A stretch of 64,000 bases of DNA, taken from NCBI RefSeq assembly GCF_037042905.1, contig NC_087259.1, forward strand, positions 23,546,501 to 23,610,500, given 5' to 3'. Source of the DNA: Lytechinus pictus (lineage: Eukaryota; Echinodermata; Echinoidea; Temnopleuroida; Toxopneustidae). Positions 49,520-62,550 of this stretch are shown here, piece by piece. Under the pieces are notes generated by a model. That model was given only the letters and a program-made list of their open reading frames with translations, searched no databases and was not told the DNA's origin. The first letter of the stretch is position 1. The number at the start of each line of letters is the position of its first letter. Made by a program: the position numbers and the translations under genes.

Positions 49520-52500
49520 CTGCATCAATGGTCATTAAAAAAATGTACAAAATTATAGAGTAACACTTAACATATTGCAGTATAACATGAGAACATTCAA
49601 GAAACTGCAAGGAAAGCAAAGTTGCTAAAGTAAAGGGGCATCATTAGGAAAACAATAATTTTGTCTGAGTTTGCTGGACTGCTTACTACATTTTTGTACT
49701 CATGTCATTAATTGCATCTTGTGTGTATTTTTACTCTTGGATGTGATTGTGATTTTGAAAGAATCAAATAAAGAAGCTATTTTTATCATTATTTATGGGG
49801 AGAGTGATTTTCTGTTTCCTAATATTAAATCAAAACAAAAAATCTGTGTTGGTACTTCACTTTTCATGTGAAAATTTACATTTGCAAAACAAAATCAGTG
49901 TTTCTGCTGAGTACATGATCTATAACAATTTCATTTTAAATCGAGTTTCAAGGGAATTACAGGTTTTCAGAAACAAAAAAGAAAATTTTTAAGCAGAAAA
50001 TCACTGTCCCTTCATGATGAGCAAAAAATTGGGAAACATGGGAAAAACTTTGTGTTATCTATTCTGAGGTGCACTCTTATTATCATTATCCCCCGCTTTT
50101 AGCTCGAGCTGCTATTTCCAGCGCTCAGTGCACACAAGGAATAAATCCGGCCTTGTACCCATTTACCACACCTGGGTTGGGTGCAGCACAATGTCAGGGG
50201 ACTTTCTTACATAAAGAAAACCAATATAACAACTTGTCACAATGCCAAATATGTCCAAAATCATTCATTTCTGAATGCCAATATATTGGCCTTTAGTTCT
50301 ATAGCGGCTCTGTTGAGACTGGAGAATGAATTGAATGTAGCAAAGATGACAGATATATAAATGGCTATTAAAAGAGCAATTGCTGGGAGTGTCAGGCAAA
50401 AATGGCAAACCTTGGGGAAAAGAAACAGGTTTAAAACTGAGAATTTAGCCTCTACCCTTATCAGTATCACAAATAAATGTTTTAAGTAATAAAAGAAGGT
50501 TTTATTTTATAAAGGCCACACACAATAATACAAACTACCATAGAAACATTGATTTCTAACTTCTACCAAACCCTGTAACCATGAGTGTATCAAAATTTAC
50601 ATGGTTGCCAATACTAGAAGGTTTTTTTTACTGGAACATGTCTGACTGCTATCCCGCAGGGTTAGATTGAATTTAATAATCTACTTGCATCAAAATTCAA
50701 AACATAAAAAATAATTTGGAATAAAGGAATAAAAATTACAATATATAATATATTCTAATTTTTATGGTCTAATTATTTTATGATTTAGGATTTTATGTCA
50801 GGGCCCTCAAGGAAAGCAATTTAGATTAATGGTGAAATGGTGAGGCGACCCCGATTGAATAAGACTGAAAATAATTAAGACGAACCTCTCCCATCTTTTT
50901 GACAGCATCCTCCAGTTTCATGTTAGCAGTGATAGGGATCTCTTTGAGCTCTGATGTGAAACCCATGATATGGCTGCCTTCTTCTTTCTTGGCGATCATC
51001 AGCGCAATGGTGGCAGCGGCCTCTCGGGCGGCAATATTCCTAGTTCCGTTCACACCACTCAGCGCCATGGACGAACTGACGTCAACTGCAAGGAGATATC
51101 GTTTGCCGGTTTTTTCTGAGACCTGGATAGCAGAAACAAGAGGAATGCATCAGAGGATTCAGAATAGGAAAGCTTACACGATCTGAAATGAAAATTAAGG
51201 AATATTCTTTGCTTCCTGTATTTCCATTTTCAACGTCCAGAGACTAATCCACTGGGCCACAATGCTCCACAAAGTAACCATAATCTTTGCATGTGACTTA
51301 GAAACTACCCATTTCTCTACAGGTGAATTCAAACCAACTCAATCATTAAAGTTTACAAGAATTTATTCAGGCTTACAAATAATTGATTATTATTTTCTGC
51401 ATTCACAACAACCCCAGCCAGACCTTCAAAGTTATGTTCAGTATGATCTGAGTAGCAGAAAAGGCATGTGATTCAAGATTGGTAGCTCTGCAAGCAAGCA
51501 TCCCAAGCGCCCTTACAGGAAATATCTTTTTCATGTGTAATATACTTTCACACTGCGAGAATACTCGAAACCTTGGAAGAAATACCTCCAAATTTTCTTG
51601 TAGTTTTGACAAGTCCCCACGTCTCGGCAGGTATTTTCTTTCTGGAATATCATGAATGATTTTTTTAATACTCAGGCTGGCAAAAATACCAGGTATTTTC
51701 TGATCAGGGTAGATCAGGGTGAATTTTCCAATCACAGGATATCTGGTATTCTTAGTTTTCATGTTCTGAACTATGAAAGGACCCTCTTCTATCAATGTCA
51801 CGAGAGTGAACCTTTTTTTTTTCTTGACCACCTCACCTCAAAGGCTTTATAGTAAGCTTCCGTCAAGGCTTTCATGAGTTCCTTGTTGATCTCCCAGTGG
51901 GCCTTGGTCTTCTCCACCTTCTTGGAGCGGTAGATGCGTTGCGCCATTAGTACACTAAATGGATGGACGTGCGCCTCCGACAGGTCCTTAGGTGTCTGCA
52001 ATCGCCTGCATATCACTTCCACCTCAGGACTCTTCGGTTTGAACAGACCCATCGATGCTAGTCTCACAATGTTATCTAGTATGGATTGCACTGACAAGTG
52101 AGGGACTAGGGCTTTCCACACCTGTATTTAGATAATTAGATATATTATGTTGGTGAGCTGTTTAAACCTTGTACCTCAAAATTTCACCATTTTGAAGATG
52201 GATCAGAAAAGAATGTATTTTTAGGATTATGGCAACTTATGGCAAGAAAATACATGTAGTCTCCTACATGTAATTCCTGTAAGGAACTTTTTCTAGGAAA
52301 CAGAAGGTTGCTACTAATACATGTAGGTCCTAACTAAGTTGTCCTAATTTGTTTTTAAACTTTGAGATATGAGGTTAACAGCTTGCTGATGATGAAATAT
52401 TTATGTTACAAGTATCATACTTGACATCCCCATTACAACATGTACATGGCTACATGTAGCTAGAATTAAACCTTCAACCCTATCACCTACATGTACATGT

Positions 52501-55500
52501 AGTCATACATTCCACCGATAGTTTCTAATCACTTTGTTGTAATAATGCATGCAGAATATAACCTATCGTAAGAAAATTAATAGAGAAACAGTGATATATA
52601 TAAGAAAACAATTATATTTTCACAAAATTCATATTTTCACAAAAAATGAATGAATGTAAAAAGTTTGGTTTTCTTTTGTAAGATTCGAAAGTCGGATAAT
52701 CGATACTTGAGTATTCACATCACTAGCCCTTTAAAACAGTCTGATGCCATAGTCACCTCTCTTGATTTGAGACTCTTAGTAGGAAGATGTTCCAGTGAGA
52801 GTTTGTGTTTCTCCACCAGCCCTGCCACTCTCTCCAAATCCTCCTCTTTCCGAAGACCATCTACATCCTTGAGGAACTCTGTCAATGCCTTGGTGCTGTC
52901 GTCTGCTCCCTCGGTGGGTTGAGACTCTAACACGACTTTCAAACCCCGCATGATGTACTTCAACACCAGAGCAGTACCTGAACCTTCATAACAATGGAAG
53001 GAAAAAAAGATAAGACAAAATAATAAACTAATACATAAAAGTTTACAATACATGTAAGTACTGAAAAAGAAAAAATCTTTAATTTATAAAACAAGTGGAA
53101 TGCCTCTGGCCGTCTCACCTGCATCACGCGATTCAATATAGCAGCAGTGCTGATTTTGAAAACTACTATAACTCGCACAAGATGTTCAGTGATAGTTGGT
53201 TACTCTTATTTCCACGTTTTATGAACTAGACCAATACACTTATAGAGATATGATGGCAATTCAACAAATACCCCCAACGTGGCCAAAGTTCTTTGACCTT
53301 ACATGACCTTTGACCTTGATCATGTGACCTGAAACACGCACAGGATGTTCAGTGATACTTGATTACTATTATGTCCAAGTTTTATGAACTAGACCAACAC
53401 ACTTTCAAATTTATGGCTGTAATTCAACAAATACCCGAATTTGGCCAAAGTTCATTGACCCTAAATGACCTTTGACCTTGATCATGTGACCTGAAACTTG
53501 CACAGGATGTTCAGTAATACTTGATTACTATTATGTCCAAGTTTCATGAATCAGATCCATAAACTTTCAAAGTTATGATGGTAATTCAACAGATACCCCC
53601 AATTCGGCCAAAGTTCATTGACCCTAAATGACCTTTGACCTTGGTCATGTGATGTGAAACTCATGCAGGATGTTCAGTGATACTTGATTAACCTTATGTA
53701 TAAGTTTCATGAACTAGGTCCATATATTTTCTAAGTTATGATGACATTTCAAAAACTTAACCTTAGGTTAAGATTTTGATGTTGATTCCCCCAACATGGT
53801 CTAAGTTCATTGACCCTAAATGACCTTTGACCTTGGTCATGTGACATGAAACTCGGGCAGGATGTTCAGTAATACTTGATTAACCTTATGGCCAAGTTTC
53901 ATGAACTAGGTCCATATACTTTCTAAGTTATGCTGTCATTTCAAAAACTTAACCTCAGGTTAAGATTTGGTGTTGACGCCGCCGCCGCCGTCGCCGCCGC
54001 CGTCGGAAAAGCGGCGCCTATAGTCTCACTCTGCTATGCAGGTGAGACAAAAACCTAAACTTAAATTTCAAAATAAAAATACTTTTCCATTTCATTTTCA
54101 TGAAATTGATGTCCTCTGATTTTGTTTTAGAGCTTCAAAAAATAATACACATGAATGTTCATGCATGCTCACACATATTGATGCCAATACACTGTAAAAA
54201 ATGAAGTGCTAATTTAGCACTTACGGTGCTTGTACACTGTATAGTGACTGCACTACGAGTGCTGATTTTCTAGTTCAAATTTAAACTAGAAAATCAGCAC
54301 TCGTAGTGCAGTCACTATACAAGCATTTACTATTATTTTCATAACACTGACTGACTTCCCCTGCCCCCATAGGATTTAGAATGCAGCTTGCCTTGAAAAT
54401 TATAAAGTCCTGGGGAGTGTTTCATCAACATTTTCATCAGACAAGTTGTCAGATCTGACTTTTTTTTTAATGATGTTGATTGGCTGAGAGATACTGTTAC
54501 TATGGTAACTGTCGGATAAAATGGGACTTGTCGGATAAAACGTCCCACAAGTCCTTTCATGAAACGCCCCCCTGGCCAAAGGGAGGCCTCGATCCTGGTA
54601 CACATGTAGATGCCTCACCCCTGCTGTGATAACTTAAGCTTTATTATGCATGCTTGTACTACAAAACATTGCTTTAATTTAAATGTATGTACATGTAAAC
54701 AGGGGCGGACCCGTGATTTTCCAAAACATGGGGGGGGGGCATTTTGGACAATTTTGACAAGCAAAAAAAAAAGAATGGTCCTCACTTGCTTATTCATGAC
54801 ATAACCCCCTTGCATGTAATTTTCTTTTGTGCCTCTCAGCTCTCAAGGGGGGGCATGGGCAAGATATGCCCCTAACTAGCGTCACTGCATTTACATACAA
54901 AATACTGATCACTTGCAGTCAATAAAAATCCTGAAAGTCAATATGAATTTTAAAAGAATTCCTGGGAAAAGCTAAATTTAGAGTGACCTACTTGAAAGTA
55001 ACTTCTGAAAAGTTACATCACAGGTACTTTTTCCCCTTCCACTCACCCCATGACCCGTTCCCTCCCTCGGCTTTACTAGGCAGTCCAGCCACCCCCACCA
55101 GACAAAAAAGTCTGAGCAATTTTAAGAGATTATTGTATTTGTCATTTGGAAGAGAGTCTGAGTAAAAACGTAACACTCCACAGTCAGATTTAAGATTATC
55201 TGCCTTCATCACTTAAAAGGGTGCGTTCACATTATGCTTTATGTTTGCATCCCCCCCCCCCTCCCTGCGCCCCGGTCCATACACCCCTACCAGACAAATA
55301 AAAAAAAGTCCTGTCAATTAAAAAAATCATTGAACACATTTTAAGATTTGAAATAGCATCAGAGATGTAAGATTATCTGCCTTCATTATACTAAGGGTGC
55401 CTTCTTATCATGAATGCTTTATGTTTGCATCCTACATATCATCCCTCCGCCTCCCCTTTCATACACCTCTACTAGACAAATAAAAAAGTTCTGTCTAAAA

Positions 55501-57637
55501 AAAATCATTGCACACAGGAAAAATTTTGAAAGGAAGTCAAATTGAAAAAGTGACGCACCAGATTTAATATTTTATGCCTTCATCAGTAAGTGTGCATTCA
55601 TAATTATCTTTGTATCCTATCACCCCCCCCCTAACCTTAGAAAAAAACATCTCACCTAAGAAATTATTTCACAGGTTATTTTCTATTTGAAGAGTCTGGG
55701 TGAAATAGTTACACTCCAAAAAGAAAATGCTCTGCCTTCATCACTGAGGGTGCATTCACAATGTATGCATAATTTTGCAGGCATAACAAGCATATGAATT
55801 CATATCAACCACCTTGGAAACATAATTTGAAAAGAAGTTCACATCATGACCCATGCCCATATTTTTGGGTAGAAAAGATCTTTTAGAACGAGGGCTTATT
55901 TCCCAACGCACAGTTTGAAAAGTTGATATCACAGTTACTTTTTCCATTATTGAAAAAAAAAAACACTTTTCCATCCTTGAGTACATGTACGGTAAAAAAA
56001 AACCCTGCAAAATCTAGGTTTCCATGTTAGTTACCAATTAGGCCTTATCATAAGTCTGAACAAATGGGCCTTTAGTTTATACATGAAACTTACAATGTTA
56101 TAATATACTGTAAAGAAAATTAACATCAAACTTCATTATTGATGATGTTGCATACATATTTGACTAGGAAGTAAACAGGTTTCGAAATGCATTTTTGTAT
56201 GAGAGTACTTCACATGCAAAGAGAGACTCCAACAAGACCTAGATATTTCGAGCCAAACCTTTTTAAAATGCCTATTCTAAGCCCTTAAATATGAGTCTAA
56301 ACACACCCTACAGTAAGACATGCTGGTATGTGAGGCATGCTGAGTTGAGGGGAGAGGATAAAGGTGTGAGCAATGAGGAAATTACATTTCTGCCTGTCAA
56401 TGTGTACAGGATCACATTCATCTCATTCAAGGAGATACACCTTTAAGACAATCAAATAAATTATTTTAAAAAATGAATTCTAATATAATGTAATAGGAAA
56501 ATACAATATATGCAAATAATTAATAGTTTTGGAAACAGTACATGCAGTATTATTACATGTTTACAAGCGAAACAATGACAAAATTTCCTAAGCACTGCAT
56601 AATACTAAAGCTTCTTTGAAATACTAATGATGTGCTCACCCATTGGGCACATGGACCCTAGTCCCTAGTCATTCAAACAAAGCTTATTGATTGATCATAG
56701 GACACATTTTTAAAATTGATTATTCACAATCAATCATAGCAATTAGCTCTAATATCAATCACTATTTAGCTTGTTACAGGGCCCCTAAATAAGGGCAAAG
56801 AGACTTTACGCTTGGAATCTGGCAGAGATTATTGACTGCTATGTGGCAAGTTCTGATTTTTGTATCTGGAATTTAAGTGTACATGTATCATGTAATACTA
56901 TACACTGTAAATATACATGTACACATACATGTAATACAAATTGAAACTACATGTACTGGAGTATTCGATGACTCAAGATTTGTAAACATGTATAAAGTTG
57001 AACAAAGTAGTGATCAAAAGTAAGGATATTATGGGAGTCTTACAAAATTTTAAACAAGTGACCACTGACCATGTTGAAAAATAAATATAAATTGTATTTA
57101 CTTACCTTCTGCTGGAGGTTTGACGTGAGCTAGTCGTATGAGATCCCGATGTGACCATCCACAACGCTGCTTGCACCCTGTAACCAGCCGCGCCAACTCC
57201 TGGCCATCTTTGCCACAATACCAATTACATATTGCCTTCCTCTGCATGCGTCCCCAGCCTGTGCCCTCACCACCCTTCTCCACCCCGTCAACAAAGCGAA
57301 AGAGTCCAGACGCAGTCGGGCAGAGCTGACCTAGTTCGTTATACAAGGCCTTCTTTGCCGTCGAGTCCTTGCTCCTTGCAATGCAAACCAATACTTTCAT
57401 GTAGGAGTCCTCATGTACTACGTGTCCAGCCTTGGAAAACTTTAGAAGTTCTTTGACAATATCTCCTCCTCGACCTTCCTCTAGGATCTTCTGCGTGCAC
57501 TCTGGAAGGGGATTTCCCTTAGGTTCTTTGTTTACAACGTAGTATGTTCCGTTTGTTTGTCCCATAGAGAGGTACCGTCTGAGGGTGACCAGGTCCGAGT
57601 TGACCCCTATGTTGTTCGTCTGATCTTCAGAAGCCAT
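49220..57637 (-). CDS. RO60: Ro60 / TROVE-domain RNA-binding protein, five exons
   Basis: On the - strand, exons 57637-57106, 52977-52757, 52121-51837, 51122-50886 and 49519-49220 give 1,575 nt, a 524-residue protein; the human protein has 538. Residues of about 15-345 form the ring-shaped TROVE (HEAT-like) domain, with TNGTYYVV, GWGRMQRKAICNWY and KQRCGWSHRDLIRLAHVKP. Residues of about 350-524 form a von Willebrand A domain with an intact MIDAS: D360, S362 and S364 in DVSSS, T431 in GQTD and D455 in CTDCETF. Ro60 binds Y RNAs and misfolded small RNAs in nucleus and cytoplasm (family knowledge). The start codon context is aaagATGG. Intron phases agree throughout. It converges with PPP6C, 12.6 kb apart. 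Confidence 0.95.
50886..51122 (-). CDS. RO60: RO60 exon 4 (residues 347-425), MIDAS start
   Basis: Begins VSEKTGKRYLLAVDVSSSM after the acceptor tatccag, matching the start of the vWA domain. It ends KKMGE before gttcgt, a weak but valid GT donor. Confidence 0.9.
51837..52121 (-). CDS. RO60: RO60 exon 3 (residues 252-346)
   Basis: Begins VWKALVPHLS after the acceptor aatacag. It contains VHPFSVLMAQRIY and ends EAYYKAFE before gtgagg. Phase 0. Confidence 0.93.
52757..52977 (-). CDS. RO60: RO60 exon 2 (residues 178-251)
   Basis: Joins as EG|TALVLKYIMRG and ends KSLKSRE before the donor gtgact. I chose the acceptor ttcag because it gives the family length; an acceptor 6 nt upstream (gaag) is also in frame and would add two residues. 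Confidence 0.88.
53112..54048. mobile_element. TIR repeat with four DR1 monomers, RO60 intron 1
   Basis: The ends gtctcacctgcat and atgcaggtgagac are perfect 13-bp inverted repeats. Inside are about four monomers of 160-190 bp, each with tgacctttgacct (at 53304, 53466, 53629 and 53821), catgtgacctgaaac-type text and ggatgttcagt. A gccgcc microsatellite lies near 53980-54005. Confidence 0.8.
54239..54320. repeat. Perfect 37-bp hairpin
   Basis: Arms 54239-54275 and 54284-54320 are exact inverse copies around an 8-nt loop (caaattta). Just upstream, aagtgctaatttagcactta is a second small palindrome. It is likely a hairpin MITE or a recent inverted duplication; a hairpin RNA is possible. Confidence 0.9.
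54409..54575. mobile_element. Small MITE, gtttcat type
   Basis: The left end cctggggagtgtttcatcaa is mirrored by ctttcatgaaacgcccccct. gacaagttgtcagatc and its kin lie inside. Confidence 0.65.
54702..54885. mobile_element. MITE, ggggcggacc type
   Basis: The left end caggggcggacccgtg, then poly-G, is mirrored loosely by gcccctaactagcgtcactg. It is related to the element at 4401-4694. Confidence 0.5.
54886..57105. other. Remainder of RO60 intron 1
   Basis: Between 55010 and 55760 about four loose repeats carry tctgccttcatca and acactccacag/aaaaagtc words at about 200-bp spacing. The rest is AT-rich with acatgtacatgta words. No gene is seen. Confidence 0.5.
57106..57637 (-). CDS. RO60: RO60 exon 1 (residues 1-177)
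   Basis: Starts MASEDQTNN and ends at HVKPPAE plus one base, before the donor gtaagt. It holds the first half of the TROVE domain. Confidence 0.94.
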
Positions 57638-58308
57638 CTTTGGTTGAGTTCAAAGGTCAGGCAAACTCAAAGCAAACTGAGGAACGTTTATCCTTGTGGT
57701 CTGCGAATTAGGTAGGGAAAGACAGGGAGAAAACAGAGTTAAACTGCACTCTTTGCAGCAAACATGTTTCTTTCAGTTTGTTTAAATTTGGAAAATACAA
57801 AGGGAATTTATTCATCTTCAGATGGACTGGAAATATTATACTAATTTTATTCCTAAAAAAATGTTAATCACCAAAAAATGTTAATCACCAGACCAACCAT
57901 GGGTGAAAAACTTTTTAACTATAACTTTTTTTTCACAGCCAGGTATATGACTATAATCAGTAATTCAGTATGTATGGAAAAATAACATAACCTGCTTAAC
58001 ATTATTTGATTTCAGTATGTATTTTCCATAGACCTTTAATAGCCCTGGTTACTACATGTACCTCTGACATAGGGCCCATAGGGTTAACTTAAGAAAGACT
58101 TACTTTGAAGGAACAATAAGATGTCATCAGCATATTACTGTGTGAATCATCACCTCTATTAATGCAACATCCTGTGCAAGCATCTCACAGTAATACCACA
58201 CAAATCTTTTTTTGCACTTATTTGTATCACAAGTTCCAAACCTACATGTTGAAGTCAAAGTAGCTTCCATTCCTTTGATCTGCTCTACACAAACAAAGCC
58301 TGAAGTAC

Positions 58309-58416
58309 AGGGGGCATTTCATGATAAAAATGGTCAAAAGCTACTGAAATCCTTGCATCTGATTGGCTGAAAGAATATTTCTTGCTTAAAAACACTGACT
58401 AATGAAATGCCCCCAG
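58309..58416. mobile_element. Small MITE, ggggcatttcat type
   Basis: The left end agggggcatttcatgat is mirrored by actaatgaaatgccccca, and a gattggctgaaag segment lies inside. It is about 108 bp. Confidence 0.65.
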
Positions 58417-58430
58417 GTGTACATGTAGAT

Positions 58431-59220
58431 CCAGGGGTGGTATTCTGGAACACTGTCATAACTTTTGTCATAAATCTTGTCATTTGTCTCCGAGATGTGA
58501 CACCGCTATGATTGTCACAAATCGGTATTCTGAACATTGTATTTTCCATGTCATATCTCTCAAAGTTCACGCCCATCTTTTCGGAAGCAAACCAATCAAA
58601 ATCAGTGTTAGTTCCCAGTGGGAGCCCTTCTAGCCAATAGGGAGGCCCCGTGACAGGTAGGGCGTATCCCCAATACAGTTGCTGGCATCGTGCAAATACG
58701 CGAATATTGATGCGCTTAATTACAAAGAGAGACAGGGAGCTGTGAAGGATTTTAGAGGAGAAGTAGAAAAAGAAGGAAAACAGAGAAAAAAAGAGGAACC
58801 ATTAATATGTAGGGCCTAACTAATTGTAGCATGAGAAATAATTTTGAAAATTGTCATGGATGATGAGTGAAACTAATACCACAATCTAATCTAAATAATA
58901 TTATTATGCTTGACATTCAGTCGGCAGGATATCGGGATATTTGGTACTAAAAGATATGACAAAATTTATGACTGCTACCCCCCTGTCATAACTTTTGTTA
59001 TATCTTTTGCTTGTATAAAAGAATTACGCGCATTTAAAGCAGCGTATTTTAGGCGCGCATTTAAAGCAGCGTATTTTAGGTGCGCGTTATAGAGAAGAGA
59101 TAAAATTTATGACAATTTTTGTGACAAAAGTTATGACATCCACCAGAATACCGATTTTGTCATATCTCTGAGAAAAGATAAAATATGGAGAAAAGACAAT
59201 GTTCAGAATACCGCCCCTGG
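58431..59220. mobile_element. MITE of 790 bp, ggtattctg type
   Basis: The ends ccaggggtggtattctg and the inverse of cagaataccgcccctgg match with one mismatch. AT lies at both borders. Inside, tcataacttttgtcata words occur in both directions. Confidence 0.8.
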
Positions 59221-59849
59221 ATTTCATTTAAATGAGGGAGTGCTTAATACAGAAAAAGGGTTAATTCCGTTACAACTCTCTGACATGCAAACAGGTTACA
59301 GGCAAAAAATGTGGACGGCTCATGCCGTAAGCACTGCTTAAATAGCAAATTCATTTTTCATGAACGACTGCCTTTTTAAATGAGCGTGTACAATTTTTCA
59401 CTAGAATCAGTAGTACTGTAATCTTGAAATGTATAGCGAATCATGCAACTATTTTAATCTAATGAAAGAACAGAGGACTTGCACTGTACAAAAAAAACAT
59501 GTGCATAAAGTACAATCACTCTTGAAATTCCAACTAATTCGCACAAGCAGACAGGCACTTCAAATGAACCTTTATTACCAGTGATTTTTATCATATTTAC
59601 ACTTCATGTCATTAAAGTGTATAATACTACTTCAAATCAATAACTTTTATTCAGGTTAATCAAATACATAGGTTTAAATCAGATTATGTTTTATTCTCCA
59701 AAGCATTAACCTACTTGTAGTGTGATTGAAAATTAATCAATTGATTGACATAATTAAGTCCCATTCCTTCTAATATGCTTAGTGATTTTAGTGCCTTAAG
59801 TTCAAATATTCTGCTCAGATAACACAATTTTTTTTTCATAAGCATCCAC

Positions 59850-60020
59850 ATTTAACCGAGCATGACTCAGTGGTAGACCGTCCACCACATAAACGGAAGG
59901 CTGTGGGTTCCATCCCTAGCCAAGTTCTACAAAAGACTTGAAAAATGGGACCTCAATGTTTGAGAATCGAGTAGAGGCTGCCTGGGTAAATAAAAGTGAT
60001 GATTATTATTAAACCATCTT
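59850..60020 (+). mobile_element. tRNA-derived SINE
   Basis: An A-box-like tgactcagtggtaga (59863-59877) and a B-box-like ggttccatccc (59906-59916) are spaced as in a tRNA gene. The body is tRNA-unrelated and the tail is gattattatt. It should have been copied by RNA polymerase III and a LINE enzyme. Confidence 0.75.
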
Positions 60021-61589
60021 CTTTTAATCCTATCTAGCAAGGGGGGGATTTTTTCACAATAAATCGGTACCGGTTATGCAGAAAGACAGCACCGCAACAT
60101 TTTACGAGTTTTCTCCTTCAATTATCTGTGCAACTTTTAAGACAAAATTCATGACCCCAGGCTATATGCAGTTTTAAAGCTACATAACATTTTGTAAGTG
60201 CATGTCAGACCCAAAATTGTTCAATAAATTGATTTCATGTACAATCCAATGCAAACTCTGTACGTACATGTACATGTAGTACGGTATTAAGCCAAAATTC
60301 ATATTAAAATGTATGTGTATCTTTTTTTATATACTTTTAACGGTTAAAGACAATTGATTTTATGTTATTTATGATTGAAATAGTGTTGCAAATGATTAAA
60401 AAAGAAAAATACAAAACATAAAGCCTAAAAACAAAGAAATAAATCACTGAAAAAAATTAATTAAAAACATAAGAAAAAAATTGATAATGCCTTTTTTTTT
60501 CAATATACATTTGATACAAATCCTGAAAAGAGTAATTAGACCAAAATTGAGCAATTTTTGGAGCAATATTTGAGAATTTACAGCTAAACTATGATTTATG
60601 CATTAATTAGCATAATCAATCAAAGGAGAAATATATTGATTATGAATATGGCCTTATTATATATCAGTGGAGAGGTAATGATGTGAGGATTACCATTAGG
60701 TCATTCAAAAATAACGAAAATAATACATAAGGTGGAAATCGCCAATTAAAAAGCGCTAAAATGCCTCTCCGAAATATGCCTCGCATCGGTCTCTGAATTG
60801 ACTCGAATTTGATGACGTCACTGTCTGTACGAGAGGCGTGATTGGCTCTCCCACATCAAGCTCCACTTGCATGCAAAACCTGTTGCGAGGGTACGTTTTC
60901 TCCACACTGACACTGAATACTTCGATCATGAAATGAAAGAAAACCCAGAATTTTAACTAGATTTGGATTTTCAAATTGATGATTATGCAGATGAAGAGAA
61001 TGATGATAAAGTTTCTAACTCTAGAAAAACAAAGTGACGTGGATGGTGGTAAATTAAGGGAATTACGCCGGTGATGATGAGTAGGACAATTCAACTTGCA
61101 AGCCGATTCGCTACCAACGCATGCAGCTGCTAGCTGCACCGCGGGTCAAATCCATGAAAATGAATTACATGCAGCATGACCACATCCAGACAGAGTCTCT
61201 TTCCTCTATCAACAACATAATGAGAAGGAAAATAATAAAATAACTGTACTTACAAATAAGTGAATATATCCGAACCTAGGCTGAAGGTAAATCAACTCAA
61301 GGAATAGCAGCAGACGATATGCACCGACGATGAATTTCACGTGGCTGGAATAGATTGTCACTCGTTCTGTTAGATAAAATGTATATCTCATTATTTTGAC
61401 TAAATTACGAAACTCGGAGAATTAGTATTCTACATAAAAATTAAGTAACACCTGGTACTATTTTTTGAATTACGATAAAATATTTTTGAAGCAAAGAAAT
61501 TGAGGTAAATTACAATAAGATATAAAGGATCATCCACTTAGCCGCATGCGATTGTAAACAAACAATCAAAAGCACATGGCCAGCTTGCT

Positions 61590-61625
61590 CCACTGAACTG
61601 AAAATACGTATTTTCAGTTCAGTGG
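61590..61625. repeat. Perfect 36-bp palindrome
   Basis: Each 18-bp half reads ccactgaactgaaaatac or its inverse, with no loop. It lies between the left foldback arm and the MITE. Confidence 0.92.
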
Positions 61626-61639
61626 CTTGCTCGCCCATA

Positions 61640-62513
61640 AGGCGGTGCTGCACCATCCCGAGTTTGCTCAATCTCGAGATTTTAGCCCGATCAGCCCTCT
61701 TCGCGATTAATCTCGAGATTCAAGAAACCCCGTCTGCACCATCCCACGAAGAGCGATTCCTGCTCGAGCGAGGCAACAAGCCCGATATTACGAGCATGCG
61801 CACTTTCGGATCTTGGGGTTTCAACGGCCCGCGCTTTTGAATAACTTCCCGCGATATGCAAGCAATGTACTCCTTTCACTAGCACTTTCGCCGAATTCAA
61901 CCGGTGTTATGCAACAATCCTCTCAGCTCAGCGAGTGAAGAAGTGATGTATTCTTCCTTAAATATGATGGCGGAGTAGGAGGCAACGACAGAGAGAGAGA
62001 GGGGGAGAGAAGGAGGAAAGAAATGCTATTTGCTCACATTTTGCGAAGGAAGACAACACTGCTGTCAGAGTTGTTATTGAATATGACCATCGTCGATGAG
62101 CGCCTCCCCCTTCGGTCTGGTCTCTCCCAAAATCCATTCACTGGTGGGACACCATCGTTGCTTATGAACGCTATTCGCATGTATAAAGTTGACTTCCGCA
62201 CGTGTTTATGTTTTGACCAAGGCGGAAGTGGAACGCGAATTGCATTATGGACTGACGTCATGAATAAATTACCCCGAGTCCAATCTCGAGTGCGTCTGCA
62301 CCGACGAATTAGCGGGATAATTCGTAAAATAGCGCGCTATTTTGCAAATAAACCCGAGTTGACTTGGGATTGCAATCTCGAGATTAATCCTACGAACTAG
62401 CGCGATAATTGCGTCTGCACCGCCAACTATCTCGAGATTTTTCAGATCGGGATAATTTGCCGGATCAGAAATAGCGCGCTAATTTGAAAACTCGGGATGG
62501 TGCAGACGGCCCT
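61640..62513. mobile_element. 870-bp MITE, copy 2
   Basis: Nearly the same sequence as 16604-17473, with few substitutions and small indels (for example gcaacaatcc near 61911, and a shorter gaggaa/agaca stretch near 62047). It sits in the loop of the foldback at 60812-63314. Confidence 0.85.
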
Positions 62514-62550
62514 ATAGAGTTGGATAAAGCGTAGCTTTATCCAACTCTAT
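62514..62550. repeat. Hairpin, 17-bp stem and 3-nt loop
   Basis: atagagttggataaagc, loop gta, then the exact inverse. It lies directly after the MITE at the start of the right foldback arm. Confidence 0.9.
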
